Shown here: one piece after another, positions 7,458 through 13,539 of the stretch
How the letters are laid out: each line of letters starts with the position of its first letter
Numbering within the stretch: position 1 is the stretch's first letter
Assembly: GCA_964409165.1 (NCBI GenBank)
Contig: CAYPCH010000074.1
Location: 1 to 18,921, forward strand
Length of the DNA stretch: 18,921 bases
Source: CAYPCH01 sp964409165
Lineage (GTDB): Bacteria > Bacillota > Clostridia > Acetivibrionales > Acetivibrionaceae
Direction: 5' to 3'
Program-made: the position numbers and the translations under genes
The notes under the pieces: model-generated
Seen by the model: the letters and a program-made list of their open reading frames with translations, nothing else
The model's database searches: none
Told to the model about the DNA's origin: nothing

Positions 7458-7840
7458 TTATTCACCACCTTTTTCGATTTTTAGAGCTTTTTGTCTTTCT
7501 AAGGCATTCCTTCGTAAATCATCTAGTAAACGAAGAAAATCATTTTTGGTCATTCTATAGTTTGGGCTTATAGTATAATGTGTTGCGTTATAGCGTGCAC
7601 TTTTTTGCATCTCTTGTGATAATAAGTCCTTCGGGTATATAAGTTCCTTTTGGTATACAAAAGTAGACCCATCTATCAAAGCCGAAAGCACCTTCTCTGT
7701 CGAAAAGAGATGTTCCACGACCGATAGCTGGGTATACGTACGTATCACCGTCTTCGTATTTTGTTTCTATATCAGGGCCTATTTTTTCTTTAATGCCACC
7801 CTTTCTTTTTCGTATACTTCCTTCAAATGTGGGATATAGA
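7458..7840 (-). pseudogene. Tse2-like ADP-ribosyltransferase toxin, C-terminal part, frameshifted and cut by the assembly gap
   Basis: Reading leftward from the gap, one frame encodes LYPTFEGSIRKRKGG, then YVYPAIGRGTSLFDREGAFG, WVYFCIPKGTYIPEGLIITRDAK, and stops near 7591. The next frame takes over with ARYNATHYTISPNYRM and NDFLRLLDDLRRNA to the stop at 7458. The joined product has the order of features seen in Tse2-type ADP-ribosyltransferase toxins: GTSLFDR, W-x-F-x-IP-x-GT-x-IP and THYTISP. Removing one A from the A6 tract at about 7600-7605 restores a single frame. The gene may be intact with a sequencing error, or inactivated. Its 5' end is lost in the N run, so whether it is free-standing or the tip of a larger polymorphic toxin is unknown. 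Confidence 0.7.
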
Positions 7841-7940
7841 NNNNNNNNNNNNNNNNNNNNNNNNNNNNNNNNNNNNNNNNNNNNNNNNNNNNNNNNNNNN
7901 NNNNNNNNNNNNNNNNNNNNNNNNNNNNNNNNNNNNNNNN
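7841..7940. other. Assembly gap (100 N)
   Basis: The run is exactly 100 N, a conventional placeholder for unknown length. The ten bases GGGATATAGA occur immediately on both sides (7831-7840 and 7941-7950), so the contigs may overlap or end in a short repeat. The 5' end of the toxin gene falls here. The next 200 bases (7951-8151) are AT-rich and I see no gene in them. Confidence 0.95.
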
Positions 7941-7993
7941 GGGATATAGATATGTATTTGCTTTTTTTATAATATCATATCTATATCTTGTTT

Positions 7994-8086
7994 TTCAATA
8001 CTAAAATCAAAAAATTATCCAAAATAACACATATTTGCTTTATTCTCAAATAAAAGTCTAACATAATATTATCCTTTAGTATTGAA
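7994..8086. repeat. 12-bp inverted repeat with a 69-base spacer
   Basis: TTCAATACTAAA (7994-8005) and TTTAGTATTGAA (8075-8086) are perfect inverted complements in AT-rich noncoding sequence beside the assembly gap. They could be the ends of a small degraded element, or chance. No other support is visible. Confidence 0.3.
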
Positions 8087-8151
8087 CCTCCTGCACAAAA
8101 CAAAAAATACCACCACAAACTTAAAGTTATAAGAATTTATCTGTGTATTCT

Positions 8152-8235
8152 TTAAAACCAGTCCTCATATTTTGGCATTTCATCATTAGAGGCTATTAAT
8201 CCGGGCGAGGATAAGCAGACCTTTTGTTTGAGCGA
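8152..8235 (-). pseudogene. Possible C-terminal remnant of an unidentified gene
   Basis: A short open frame on the minus strand ends in GLIASNDEMPKYEDWF and a TAA at 8152-8154. The composition looks like a real protein terminus, but the frame extends only about 28 codons upstream before a stop and has no start signal. It follows the broken gene at 8252-8578 in the same direction. It may be a leftover immunity-gene tail in a decaying toxin/immunity array. Confidence 0.25.
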
Positions 8236-8251
8236 AGCGAGTTAGGGGAGC

Positions 8252-8578
8252 CTAAGCTAAATTTACAGCCTGTATAAGCTCAAAACTTAAGTTTGCGTAA
8301 TAATAATGTAATTGGCGTAACAGGGTATTAACAATATGAGTTTTATGTGTCAGATATAATTTATGCACCATGGATAACCTCAAAACTTCAATTCCTAACA
8401 TTATTGAAGTAAAATCAAGGATGCTATTCATATCCGATAAATCCGCTTTATTGTCTTTCAAACATACTAAACAATGGGGTTTATCGGATTTTTCATAAAC
8501 GCCTTTTTCAATAGCTAATTGACTGTCAACTACACCGACTTCGATAAGCTTTTCAATTTATTTCTTATCCATTTTCAT
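8252..8578 (-). pseudogene. Small gene of unknown function interrupted by an in-frame TAA near its start
   Basis: A ribosome site (GGGGAG) precedes ATG AAA ATG GAT AAG AAA at 8578, followed at once by TAA (8558-8560). Read through that codon, the same frame continues without a stop for about 100 residues (IEKLIEVGVVDSQLAIEKG, then a C-x-x-C pair in HCLVCLKD, then a helical C-terminus rich in His, Leu and Tyr) to TAG at 8252-8254. The product looks coherent on both sides, so a GAA or CAA codon has probably become TAA. A shorter product could only start at the internal ATGs near 8461, which lack a clear ribosome site. The family is not recognised; position suggests part of the toxin/immunity array. 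Confidence 0.55.
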
Positions 8579-8596
8579 CTCCCCAATATAAAGTAT

Positions 8597-8845
8597 TTAA
8601 AAAGATAGTCCTTGTTCAGAAATATCTACAGTCATCCACGGAAATTCGTACACATTAACAATAAAATCATTCCCATAAAAGCCAGCATCTTCCCAATATT
8701 CCGTTGGAAGATATCCAGCTAATTTATCATCAAAATCTTTTATATTAAAAGTCCAGCTATCTTTTTCATTTAATTTGTGTGCATATGTTCTAATAACCTC
8801 GATAATTTTTCCTTTAGCATAATTATCAGTTCTTATAAGTTCCAT
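8597..8845 (-). CDS. Small protein of unknown function, possibly 5'-truncated
   Basis: The 82-residue frame has a natural-looking composition (WTFNIKDFDDKLAGYLPTEY, then VYEFPWMTVDIS) and resembles small soluble immunity-type proteins, but I recognise no family. ATG 8845 has no ribosome site. The frame stays open for about 40 further codons upstream (containing HKEIKLEIENLINTIKNE) without any ATG, GTG or TTG. The true start has therefore probably been lost by mutation or frameshift. It lies 18 bases upstream of the broken gene at 8252-8578 in the same direction. Confidence 0.5.
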   Translation of the reverse strand: MELIRTDNYAKGKIIEVIRTYAHKLNEKDSWTFNIKDFDDKLAGYLPTEYWEDAGFYGNDFIVNVYEFPWMTVDISEQGLSF

Positions 8846-8953
8846 TTCATTTTTAATTGTATTTATTAAATTTTCAATCTCTAGCTTTATTTCTTTATGA
8901 TTGTTGCTGATAATACTCTTTAAACCATGGTGACAAAATATTTGAACTATAAT

Positions 8954-8980
8954 AAAAAGTTAAATACAATTTAACTTTTT
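8954..8980. terminator. AT-rich 12-bp perfect palindromic hairpin
   Basis: AAAAAGTTAAAT (8954-8965) pairs perfectly with ATTTAACTTTTT (8969-8980) around a 3-base loop. T-runs lie at either edge. It follows the mtaD / small-peptide region on the minus strand and could be a weak bidirectional terminator. The stem is poor in G and C, so efficiency is uncertain. Confidence 0.45.
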
Positions 8981-9032
8981 ATCAAAAAATGATGTTTTTT
9001 ATATTTTTCCACCTTTATACATCTAGCTTTCT

Positions 9033-9125
9033 TTATTTCTTCTTCGCAAATATAATAGCCAGAATAACCAGTACAACAATAAGGAAAATAAACAACCCAC
9101 CCAAAATAACTATAAGTAAAGACAC
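9033..9125 (-). CDS. Putative 30-residue single-span membrane peptide
   Basis: A GTG-started frame (9125) encodes about 25 hydrophobic residues (SLLIVILGGLFIFLIVVLVI and on) followed by FAKKK and a stop: one transmembrane helix with a positive cytoplasmic end. An AAGGGG ribosome-like site is at 9137-9142, 11 bases upstream. An in-frame GTG at 9137 would overlap it. ATG 9132 is better spaced from the same site but opens a different 50-codon frame with an unnatural Tyr/Cys-rich product. The peptide lies 79 bases after mtaD on the same strand. No family is recognised. Confidence 0.35.
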   Translation of the reverse strand: MSLLIVILGGLFIFLIVVLVILAIIFAKKK

Positions 9126-9204
9126 TATCCATTCCACCCCTTAAAATAATCTTGTATCCATTTTACCTCAAAAATCACAATAAACATACTACTTTATAAT
9201 AAAA

Positions 9205-10503
9205 TTACTCGCCTAGTACCCTTTTTGCTATTTCCCTAACCATATATTTTACTTTTTCTTCATCAATTGTTTTCAGTTCACCTTTCTCCAAAAGAATTCT
9301 TCCATCAACAATAACCGTGTCAACATCAGAGCCTTGTGCAGAATAAACAATTGCCGAAATAGGGTCATTGACCGGACACAAGTGGGGCTTATCTATGTCT
9401 ATCATTATAATATCGGCTTTCATTCCCTCTTTTATCATTCCCGTTTCATCAGCAAAACCTAAAGCCTTTGCACCGTTTGTCGTAGCCATTCTAAGTATAT
9501 CCTTCGCATTTACCACAAGCGGATTTCTATGTACCCCCTTATGAATCAAAGCCGCCAGATGAAGCTCTTCAAACATGTTAAGGTTATTATTGCTTGCCGC
9601 GCCATCCGTTCCCAGACATACATCAATGCCTCTTTCCATAAGCTCTGGAACTTTTGCAATTCCGCTACCAAGTTTCAAATTGCTTGCGGGATTGTGTGCA
9701 ACACTTACACCCCGTTGTTTTAATATATTCATGTCGTTTTCCGACAAATGTACACAATGTGCCGCAATGATCGGGACATTAAAAATACCGGTTTCACAAC
9801 AAATTTCAATAGAATTCATACCATATTTTCTTACGCTCTCTTCTATCTCATTCAAGGTTTCAAGAATGTGTATATGTATCCCCGTATTGAGTTCCCGGGC
9901 AATATCAGCAGATATTCTAAGTTTCTCTTCATCTAAAAGATATACCGAATGAACTTCAATATATACCTTTATCCTTCCATCTGCTCTGTTGTTCCAGTTT
10001 TTATAAAGTTCTATACACTTTGACGTTTCATCAATCAACTTTTCTCCGTTTACCTTATATGTGCTCTGTGACAGGTTCGCTCTGATTCCTGACTCTAGTA
10101 CTGCCTTCACGACTTCTTCCATATAAAAGTACATATCGGCAAATGCAGTTGTGCCACTCTTAATCATTTCGGTAATTCCTAGCATAGCCCCCCAATAAAC
10201 GTCCTCCGGCATAAGTTTTGCCTCTGCCGGAAATACATTATTAAAAAGCCATTCTTCCAAAGAAAGATCATTTGCAAAGTTTCGCAATACAGTCATCGCA
10301 CTATGGGTATGAGCATTCACAAGTCCTGGCATTACAATTTTACCACTACCGTCAATAACTTTTTTAACTTTATACCCGTTAATATGCTCCTCATCTTTCC
10401 CAATAAGCTTTATAATACCGTCCTTTATTCCTATATGCGCTTTTTCTGGCTTGCTAATTCCATCACATGAAATTATATCTGCATTTTTAATTAATATATC
10501 CAC
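9205..10503 (-). CDS. mtaD: 5-methylthioadenosine / S-adenosylhomocysteine deaminase (amidohydrolase)
   Basis: The 432-residue cytoplasmic enzyme belongs to the MtaD/SsnA branch of the amidohydrolase superfamily. It deaminates MTA, SAH and often 5'-deoxyadenosine or adenosine to the inosine form. Metal ligands are visible at H65 and H67 (NAHTHS), H212 (HIHILET) and D300 (GTDGAASNNN); E215 and H249 (AAHCVH) are the expected catalytic partners. Length is typical. The start is GTG 10503 behind GAGGGGG about 10 bases upstream. It is set apart from the kinase/methyltransferase/phosphorylase genes by repeat copy B and a terminator hairpin, so it is probably transcribed on its own, although all act on the same class of nucleosides. 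A generic cytosine/guanine deaminase-like enzyme is the main alternative and is less likely given the motif set. Confidence 0.9.
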   Translation of the reverse strand: MDILIKNADIISCDGISKPEKAHIGIKDGIIKLIGKDEEHINGYKVKKVIDGSGKIVMPGLVNAHTHSAMTVLRNFANDLSLEEWLFNNVFPAEAKLMPEDVYWGAMLGITEMIKSGTTAFADMYFYMEEVVKAVLESGIRANLSQSTYKVNGEKLIDETSKCIELYKNWNNRADGRIKVYIEVHSVYLLDEEKLRISADIARELNTGIHIHILETLNEIEESVRKYGMNSIEICCETGIFNVPIIAAHCVHLSENDMNILKQRGVSVAHNPASNLKLGSGIAKVPELMERGIDVCLGTDGAASNNNLNMFEELHLAALIHKGVHRNPLVVNAKDILRMATTNGAKALGFADETGMIKEGMKADIIMIDIDKPHLCPVNDPISAIVYSAQGSDVDTVIVDGRILLEKGELKTIDEEKVKYMVREIAKRVLGE

Positions 10504-10599
10504 AGTAAAAATCCCCCTCGTCTGTTAATGAAATCAAATTCTTAGTCTCTATAAATATTTTTACCTTTCAAAAGCATATTAAACAAAAATACTTTCAGC

Positions 10600-10648
10600 C
10601 CCAAAACAACACAAAACCTCTATCTTATATTGAATAGGATAAAGGTTT
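10600..10648 (-). terminator. Terminator-like hairpin after the nucleoside kinase operon
   Basis: AAACCTCTATC (10614-10624) and GATAAAGGTTT (10638-10648) form an 11-bp stem with one G-U pair. On the minus strand it is followed by TTGTGTTGTTTTGG. It overlaps the tail of repeat copy B and would end transcripts coming from the kinase before mtaD. In copy A the matching bases do not form this hairpin. Confidence 0.5.
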
Positions 10649-10752
10649 TACATAGCACTTCAATTTCACACATTCCTTAATGCAGCATCACGAAAATTAA
10701 TTTTTTCAATGCATAATCATTTTATGTATAATCATTTTCGTGATTAATATAG
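10626..10752 (-). repeat. Dispersed structured intergenic repeat, copy B
   Basis: Read on the minus strand, this copy aligns with 5409-5527. It shares ATTAATCACGAAAAT, the complementary ATTTTCGTGAT (an 11-bp stem) and the conserved tail. The centre differs and holds a near-repeat, AATGATTATACAT / AATGATTATGCAT. It begins 20 bases after the kinase stop codon and lies about 120 bases upstream of mtaD in mtaD's orientation. There is no ORF. Confidence 0.75.
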
Positions 10753-10772
10753 ATGAGATTGAGGTTATTTTA

Positions 10773-11717
10773 TTATACTCTTTGTATAGCAAAATTCTCA
10801 TTATACCTAAGATAGAACTCTTCCATAGTATACTTGTGGCTTTGTCCACCCATATGCTCTACCGCATACACCGCTGAAACACTGGCAAGCCTACCCATTT
10901 CCTCTATCGAAGCATCTTCAAAATAGCCTTTGAGAAGACCTGCCCTATAAGCATCGCCAGCACCTGTAGGATCTTCCACTCTTTTAGGTGTGGCAGCCGG
11001 AACATGAACCTTTTCTTCCCACGTTCTTAGTATGGAACCCTTTTCTCCAAGGGTTTCTACAATAAGATCCACGCTATGCAGGATTTCCTTTTTCGTAACA
11101 CCTGTTTTCTGCTGCATAAGATCCATTTCATATTCATTAAATACAGCAATTTTAGCCCCGGTTATTCCTTTTAAAAGGTCAGAACCTGAAAGCCTGGGTA
11201 TTTGCATACCGGCATCAAAAAGATATTCTATTCCCAACTCCTGACATTCCATAGCCCATTTTATCATAGCCTCTGGCTCGGTTGGAGCTATAACAACCAT
11301 AGAAATATCGCTGAAATCTATACCTTTCAAAGTAATCTCAGTGTCTCTGGCCATTGCACCCGGATAAAAACCGGTAATCTGGTTGTTGGACTTGTCGGTT
11401 GTAATAAAGCAGGACGCTGTGAAATCATCATCAACAACCCTTGTGTATTCTGTACTTACACCATTTGCGTTAAGCCAATCCCTGTACTGGTGAAAATCCT
11501 GACCCGCTGTGCCTAATACGACAGGTTCAAGTCCCACTAATGCCAGATTATAGGCTATATTGGGGGCTGTGCCTCCTCTGAGCTTCTTTAAACTATTAAC
11601 AAGAAAACTAACATTCAATGAATCAATTTTTTCCGGAAGAATCTGCTCTTTAAAAAATCCCGGAAACTCCATTATGTGATCGTAAGCAATAGACCCACAA
11701 ACTAAAACCTTTGACAT
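10773..11717 (-). CDS. PfkB-family nucleoside kinase (adenosine-kinase-like)
   Basis: The 314-residue cytoplasmic protein has the ribokinase/PfkB fold signatures: a substrate-side LRGGTAPNIAYNLALVG near residues 46-62 and the C-terminal anion hole DPTGAGDAYRAG, with catalytic D255. Its closest resemblance that I recognise is to archaeal broad-specificity nucleoside kinases of the MJ0406 type, so phosphorylation of adenosine, inosine or guanosine is likelier than of a sugar. The start is taken as ATG 11717. GAGGAG lies 8 bases upstream and overlaps the alternative in-frame GTG at 11726, which rules that GTG out. It follows the methyltransferase gene after 35 bases, in one operon. Substrate is inferred from similarity and from the neighbouring phosphorylase and deaminase. 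Confidence 0.85.
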   Translation of the reverse strand: MSKVLVCGSIAYDHIMEFPGFFKEQILPEKIDSLNVSFLVNSLKKLRGGTAPNIAYNLALVGLEPVVLGTAGQDFHQYRDWLNANGVSTEYTRVVDDDFTASCFITTDKSNNQITGFYPGAMARDTEITLKGIDFSDISMVVIAPTEPEAMIKWAMECQELGIEYLFDAGMQIPRLSGSDLLKGITGAKIAVFNEYEMDLMQQKTGVTKKEILHSVDLIVETLGEKGSILRTWEEKVHVPAATPKRVEDPTGAGDAYRAGLLKGYFEDASIEEMGRLASVSAVYAVEHMGGQSHKYTMEEFYLRYNENFAIQRV

Positions 11718-11752
11718 ATTCACCACTCCTCAAAACACATTCTATATAGTTA

Positions 11753-12571
11753 TCACTTATGCTTCACAGCAGTAAGCAAAAATACACTGACATTATCTTT
11801 TTTATCTTTTATGCCTTTTATGTCTTTTATGTCTTTATTTACAATATTTATTTCATTAAATCCGCTTTGTAAAAACCACTTTTTTACTTCATCAGGATTA
11901 AAACCCGGCCAAACATCATGCATTTTTTCCTTAAGCTCCATATTGCTATGCTCTTTGTAATCAGCCAGAAAAACCATTCCTCCTGCTTTCAGTACCCTGC
12001 CCATCTCCTTAATGGCTTCAAACGGCTCTTCAATGTGATGCAGGTACATATTTGTACATACAAAGTCCACAGCATTATCTTTGATAGGAATATTCCTTCC
12101 ATCGCTCTCAATTGCCTGAATATTCCTTATTCCGCTTTTTAACGCATTGTTCTTAAGCTCCTTAAGCATCTCCCGGGAAATGTCCACAGCAATTACTTTC
12201 TTGACATAATTCGCAACTGTAACAGAAATATAACCGTTTCCCGAGCCCAAATCTATTATTGTCATGTTCTTTTTCAGAATATTTAAGCCAACAAGGTAAT
12301 CTTTAATTGATTCGTCGTAATAATCCTTACGGATCTCCTCCCATACCGGTGCCACTTCATTAAAATATTCTTTTGTGTCGCCCTCACTTGATGAATAAAC
12401 CTGAGAATCTCCCGATGACAACCAATCGATAAGTGCCTTCCTGCTGAATCTCCATTCCCTGCCTATCTTCCTTCCGGGTACCTTTTCCTCTTTGAGGAGT
12501 TTTATAAAAGTCTTAATGCTTACACTAAAAAGCTCTGCCGCCTCTTCCATAGTAAGTATTTCCTTTTCCAT
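11753..12571 (-). CDS. Fusion of an excisionase-type helix-turn-helix and a SAM-dependent methyltransferase
   Basis: The 272-residue protein joins two domains. Residues about 4-52 form an excisionase/MerR-like HTH (LTMEEAAELFSVSIKTFIKL, then GREWRFSRKALIDWL). Residues about 66-240 are a class I methyltransferase with motif I IIDLGSGNGY (105-114) and VIAVDIS (126-132), of the Methyltransf_11 type. The start is ATG 12571, 8 bases after GAGG; the in-frame GTG at 12580 overlaps that ribosome site. Near the C-terminus a short Lys-Asp-Ile repeat is encoded by a 9-base tandem repeat. Its position between purine nucleoside phosphorylase and the nucleoside kinase links it to SAM/SAH metabolism, either as a regulator sensing SAM or as a DNA-targeted methyltransferase. 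The acceptor substrate is unknown. Confidence 0.85.
   Translation of the reverse strand: MEKEILTMEEAAELFSVSIKTFIKLLKEEKVPGRKIGREWRFSRKALIDWLSSGDSQVYSSSEGDTKEYFNEVAPVWEEIRKDYYDESIKDYLVGLNILKKNMTIIDLGSGNGYISVTVANYVKKVIAVDISREMLKELKNNALKSGIRNIQAIESDGRNIPIKDNAVDFVCTNMYLHHIEEPFEAIKEMGRVLKAGGMVFLADYKEHSNMELKEKMHDVWPGFNPDEVKKWFLQSGFNEINIVNKDIKDIKGIKDKKDNVSVFLLTAVKHK
11797..11838 (-). repeat. 9-base tandem repeat encoding Lys-Asp-Ile
   Basis: On the minus strand, GACATAAAA occurs twice, followed by diverged units (GGCATAAAA, GATAAAAAA), giving KDIKDIKGIKDKKD near the end of the methyltransferase fusion. The unit is a multiple of three, so copy-number change would alter length without shifting frame. 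Confidence 0.6.
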
Positions 12572-12609
12572 TATGTACACCTCGTTAAGCCTTTATTTTC
12601 ATAAATAAC

Positions 12610-12638
12610 AGTATATATTAACCATTCTGATTTATCAA
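12610..12638 (-). promoter_or_regulatory. Sigma-A-like promoter for the HTH-methyltransferase / kinase operon
   Basis: On the minus strand TTGATA (12638-12633) and TATACT (12615-12610) are separated by exactly 17 bases, each 5 of 6 to consensus. The site lies in the 80-base gap after the phosphorylase gene and about 40 bases before the ATG at 12571. The operon can therefore be transcribed independently of the upstream genes. Confidence 0.55.
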
Positions 12639-12651
12639 CTTTTATTTTCTT

Positions 12652-13473
12652 TTAAAAATCCGAAACAAACTTCTTAACCAAGGCTGTCAAATTCCTTCCT
12701 GCAACGCCCGCTGTTTTCATAACCTCTTCATGATTTAACGGCTGGTCAAGAATACCTGCCGCCATATTTGTAATACATGAAATTCCTAATACATTAACCC
12801 CTGCATGTCTTGCAGCAATCACCTCCGGAACAGTAGACATTCCTACTGCATCAGCTCCTAAAATACCAAGCACCCTTATTTCCGAAGGTGTTTCGTACAT
12901 AGGACCCTGGGCAAATGCATAAACCCCCTCCTTAAGGCTTATACCCTTCTTATTGGCAATTTCTTTGCATCTTTCCATCATATTTCTGTTGTAAGCCTCA
13001 GTCATGTCCGGGAATCTCAGCCCAATTTCACTTATGTTTTTTCCCCTTAAAGGCGACGGAGCAAACAAGCTTATATGGTCTTTTATTATCATAAGTTCAC
13101 CAGGTCTAAATGTTTTATTTATCCCCCCTGCTGCATTTGTAACAATAAGCCTTGATATCCCCAAAAGTTTAAAAACCCTTATGGCAAAAACAACCTGGGA
13201 AATATCATAGCCCTCATAATAGTGAAAGCGCCCCTTCATAGCAATCACAGGATTTGCGCCAAGCCTTCCACATACCAATTTCCCCTCATGCCCTTCAACT
13301 GTAGTCACTGGAAAATTTGGTATTTCATCATATTTTATCTCAACAGGGTTTTCAATGTCGTCTACAAGAGAACCAAGCCCTGAGCCCAGAACAATCGCAA
13401 TCTCTGGTGATTCCTTAATACTCCTTTTAATATAGTCTGCTGTTTCCTTAAGCTTTACATAAATGTTATCCAT
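12652..13473 (-). CDS. punA: Purine nucleoside phosphorylase (trimeric, inosine/guanosine type)
   Basis: The 273-residue cytoplasmic enzyme cleaves inosine and guanosine (and deoxy forms) with phosphate to base plus ribose-1-phosphate. The class II PNP/MTAP signatures are present: GSGLG (30-34), GHEG with H62, GRFHYYEGY with H84, VTNAAGG (111-117), YETPSEIR with E194, M212 in GMST, and N236 (CITNMAAG). The Glu and Asn match the purine-binding pair that favours 6-oxopurines over adenosine, which fits a neighbouring deaminase making inosine derivatives. ATG 13473 follows AGGAGGT at optimal spacing. It lies 66 bases after the GH9 gene with no obvious terminator between them, so read-through from the cellulases is possible. 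An MTA phosphorylase is the main alternative. Confidence 0.93.
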   Translation of the reverse strand: MDNIYVKLKETADYIKRSIKESPEIAIVLGSGLGSLVDDIENPVEIKYDEIPNFPVTTVEGHEGKLVCGRLGANPVIAMKGRFHYYEGYDISQVVFAIRVFKLLGISRLIVTNAAGGINKTFRPGELMIIKDHISLFAPSPLRGKNISEIGLRFPDMTEAYNRNMMERCKEIANKKGISLKEGVYAFAQGPMYETPSEIRVLGILGADAVGMSTVPEVIAARHAGVNVLGISCITNMAAGILDQPLNHEEVMKTAGVAGRNLTALVKKFVSDF

Positions 13474-13539
13474 GATGAACCTCCTCGTTAGAATACAAGT
13501 TATCTCTATTATTGTATAAAATAATAAACTTTAATCATT

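Noticed and set aside
7981..8064. 27-codon minus-strand frame with a loose AAAGGA before its ATG
   Set aside because: Low-complexity product from AT-rich sequence, no recognisable feature, and it overlaps an inverted repeat beside the gap.
9575..9952. 125-codon frame antisense to mtaD
   Set aside because: It lies wholly within mtaD, whose metal-binding motifs fix the coding strand, and it has no start signal of its own.
11718..11726. GTG 11726 as kinase start (and GTG 12580 for the methyltransferase)
   Set aside because: In both cases the GTG overlaps the Shine-Dalgarno sequence, which is correctly spaced for the ATG nine bases further in.
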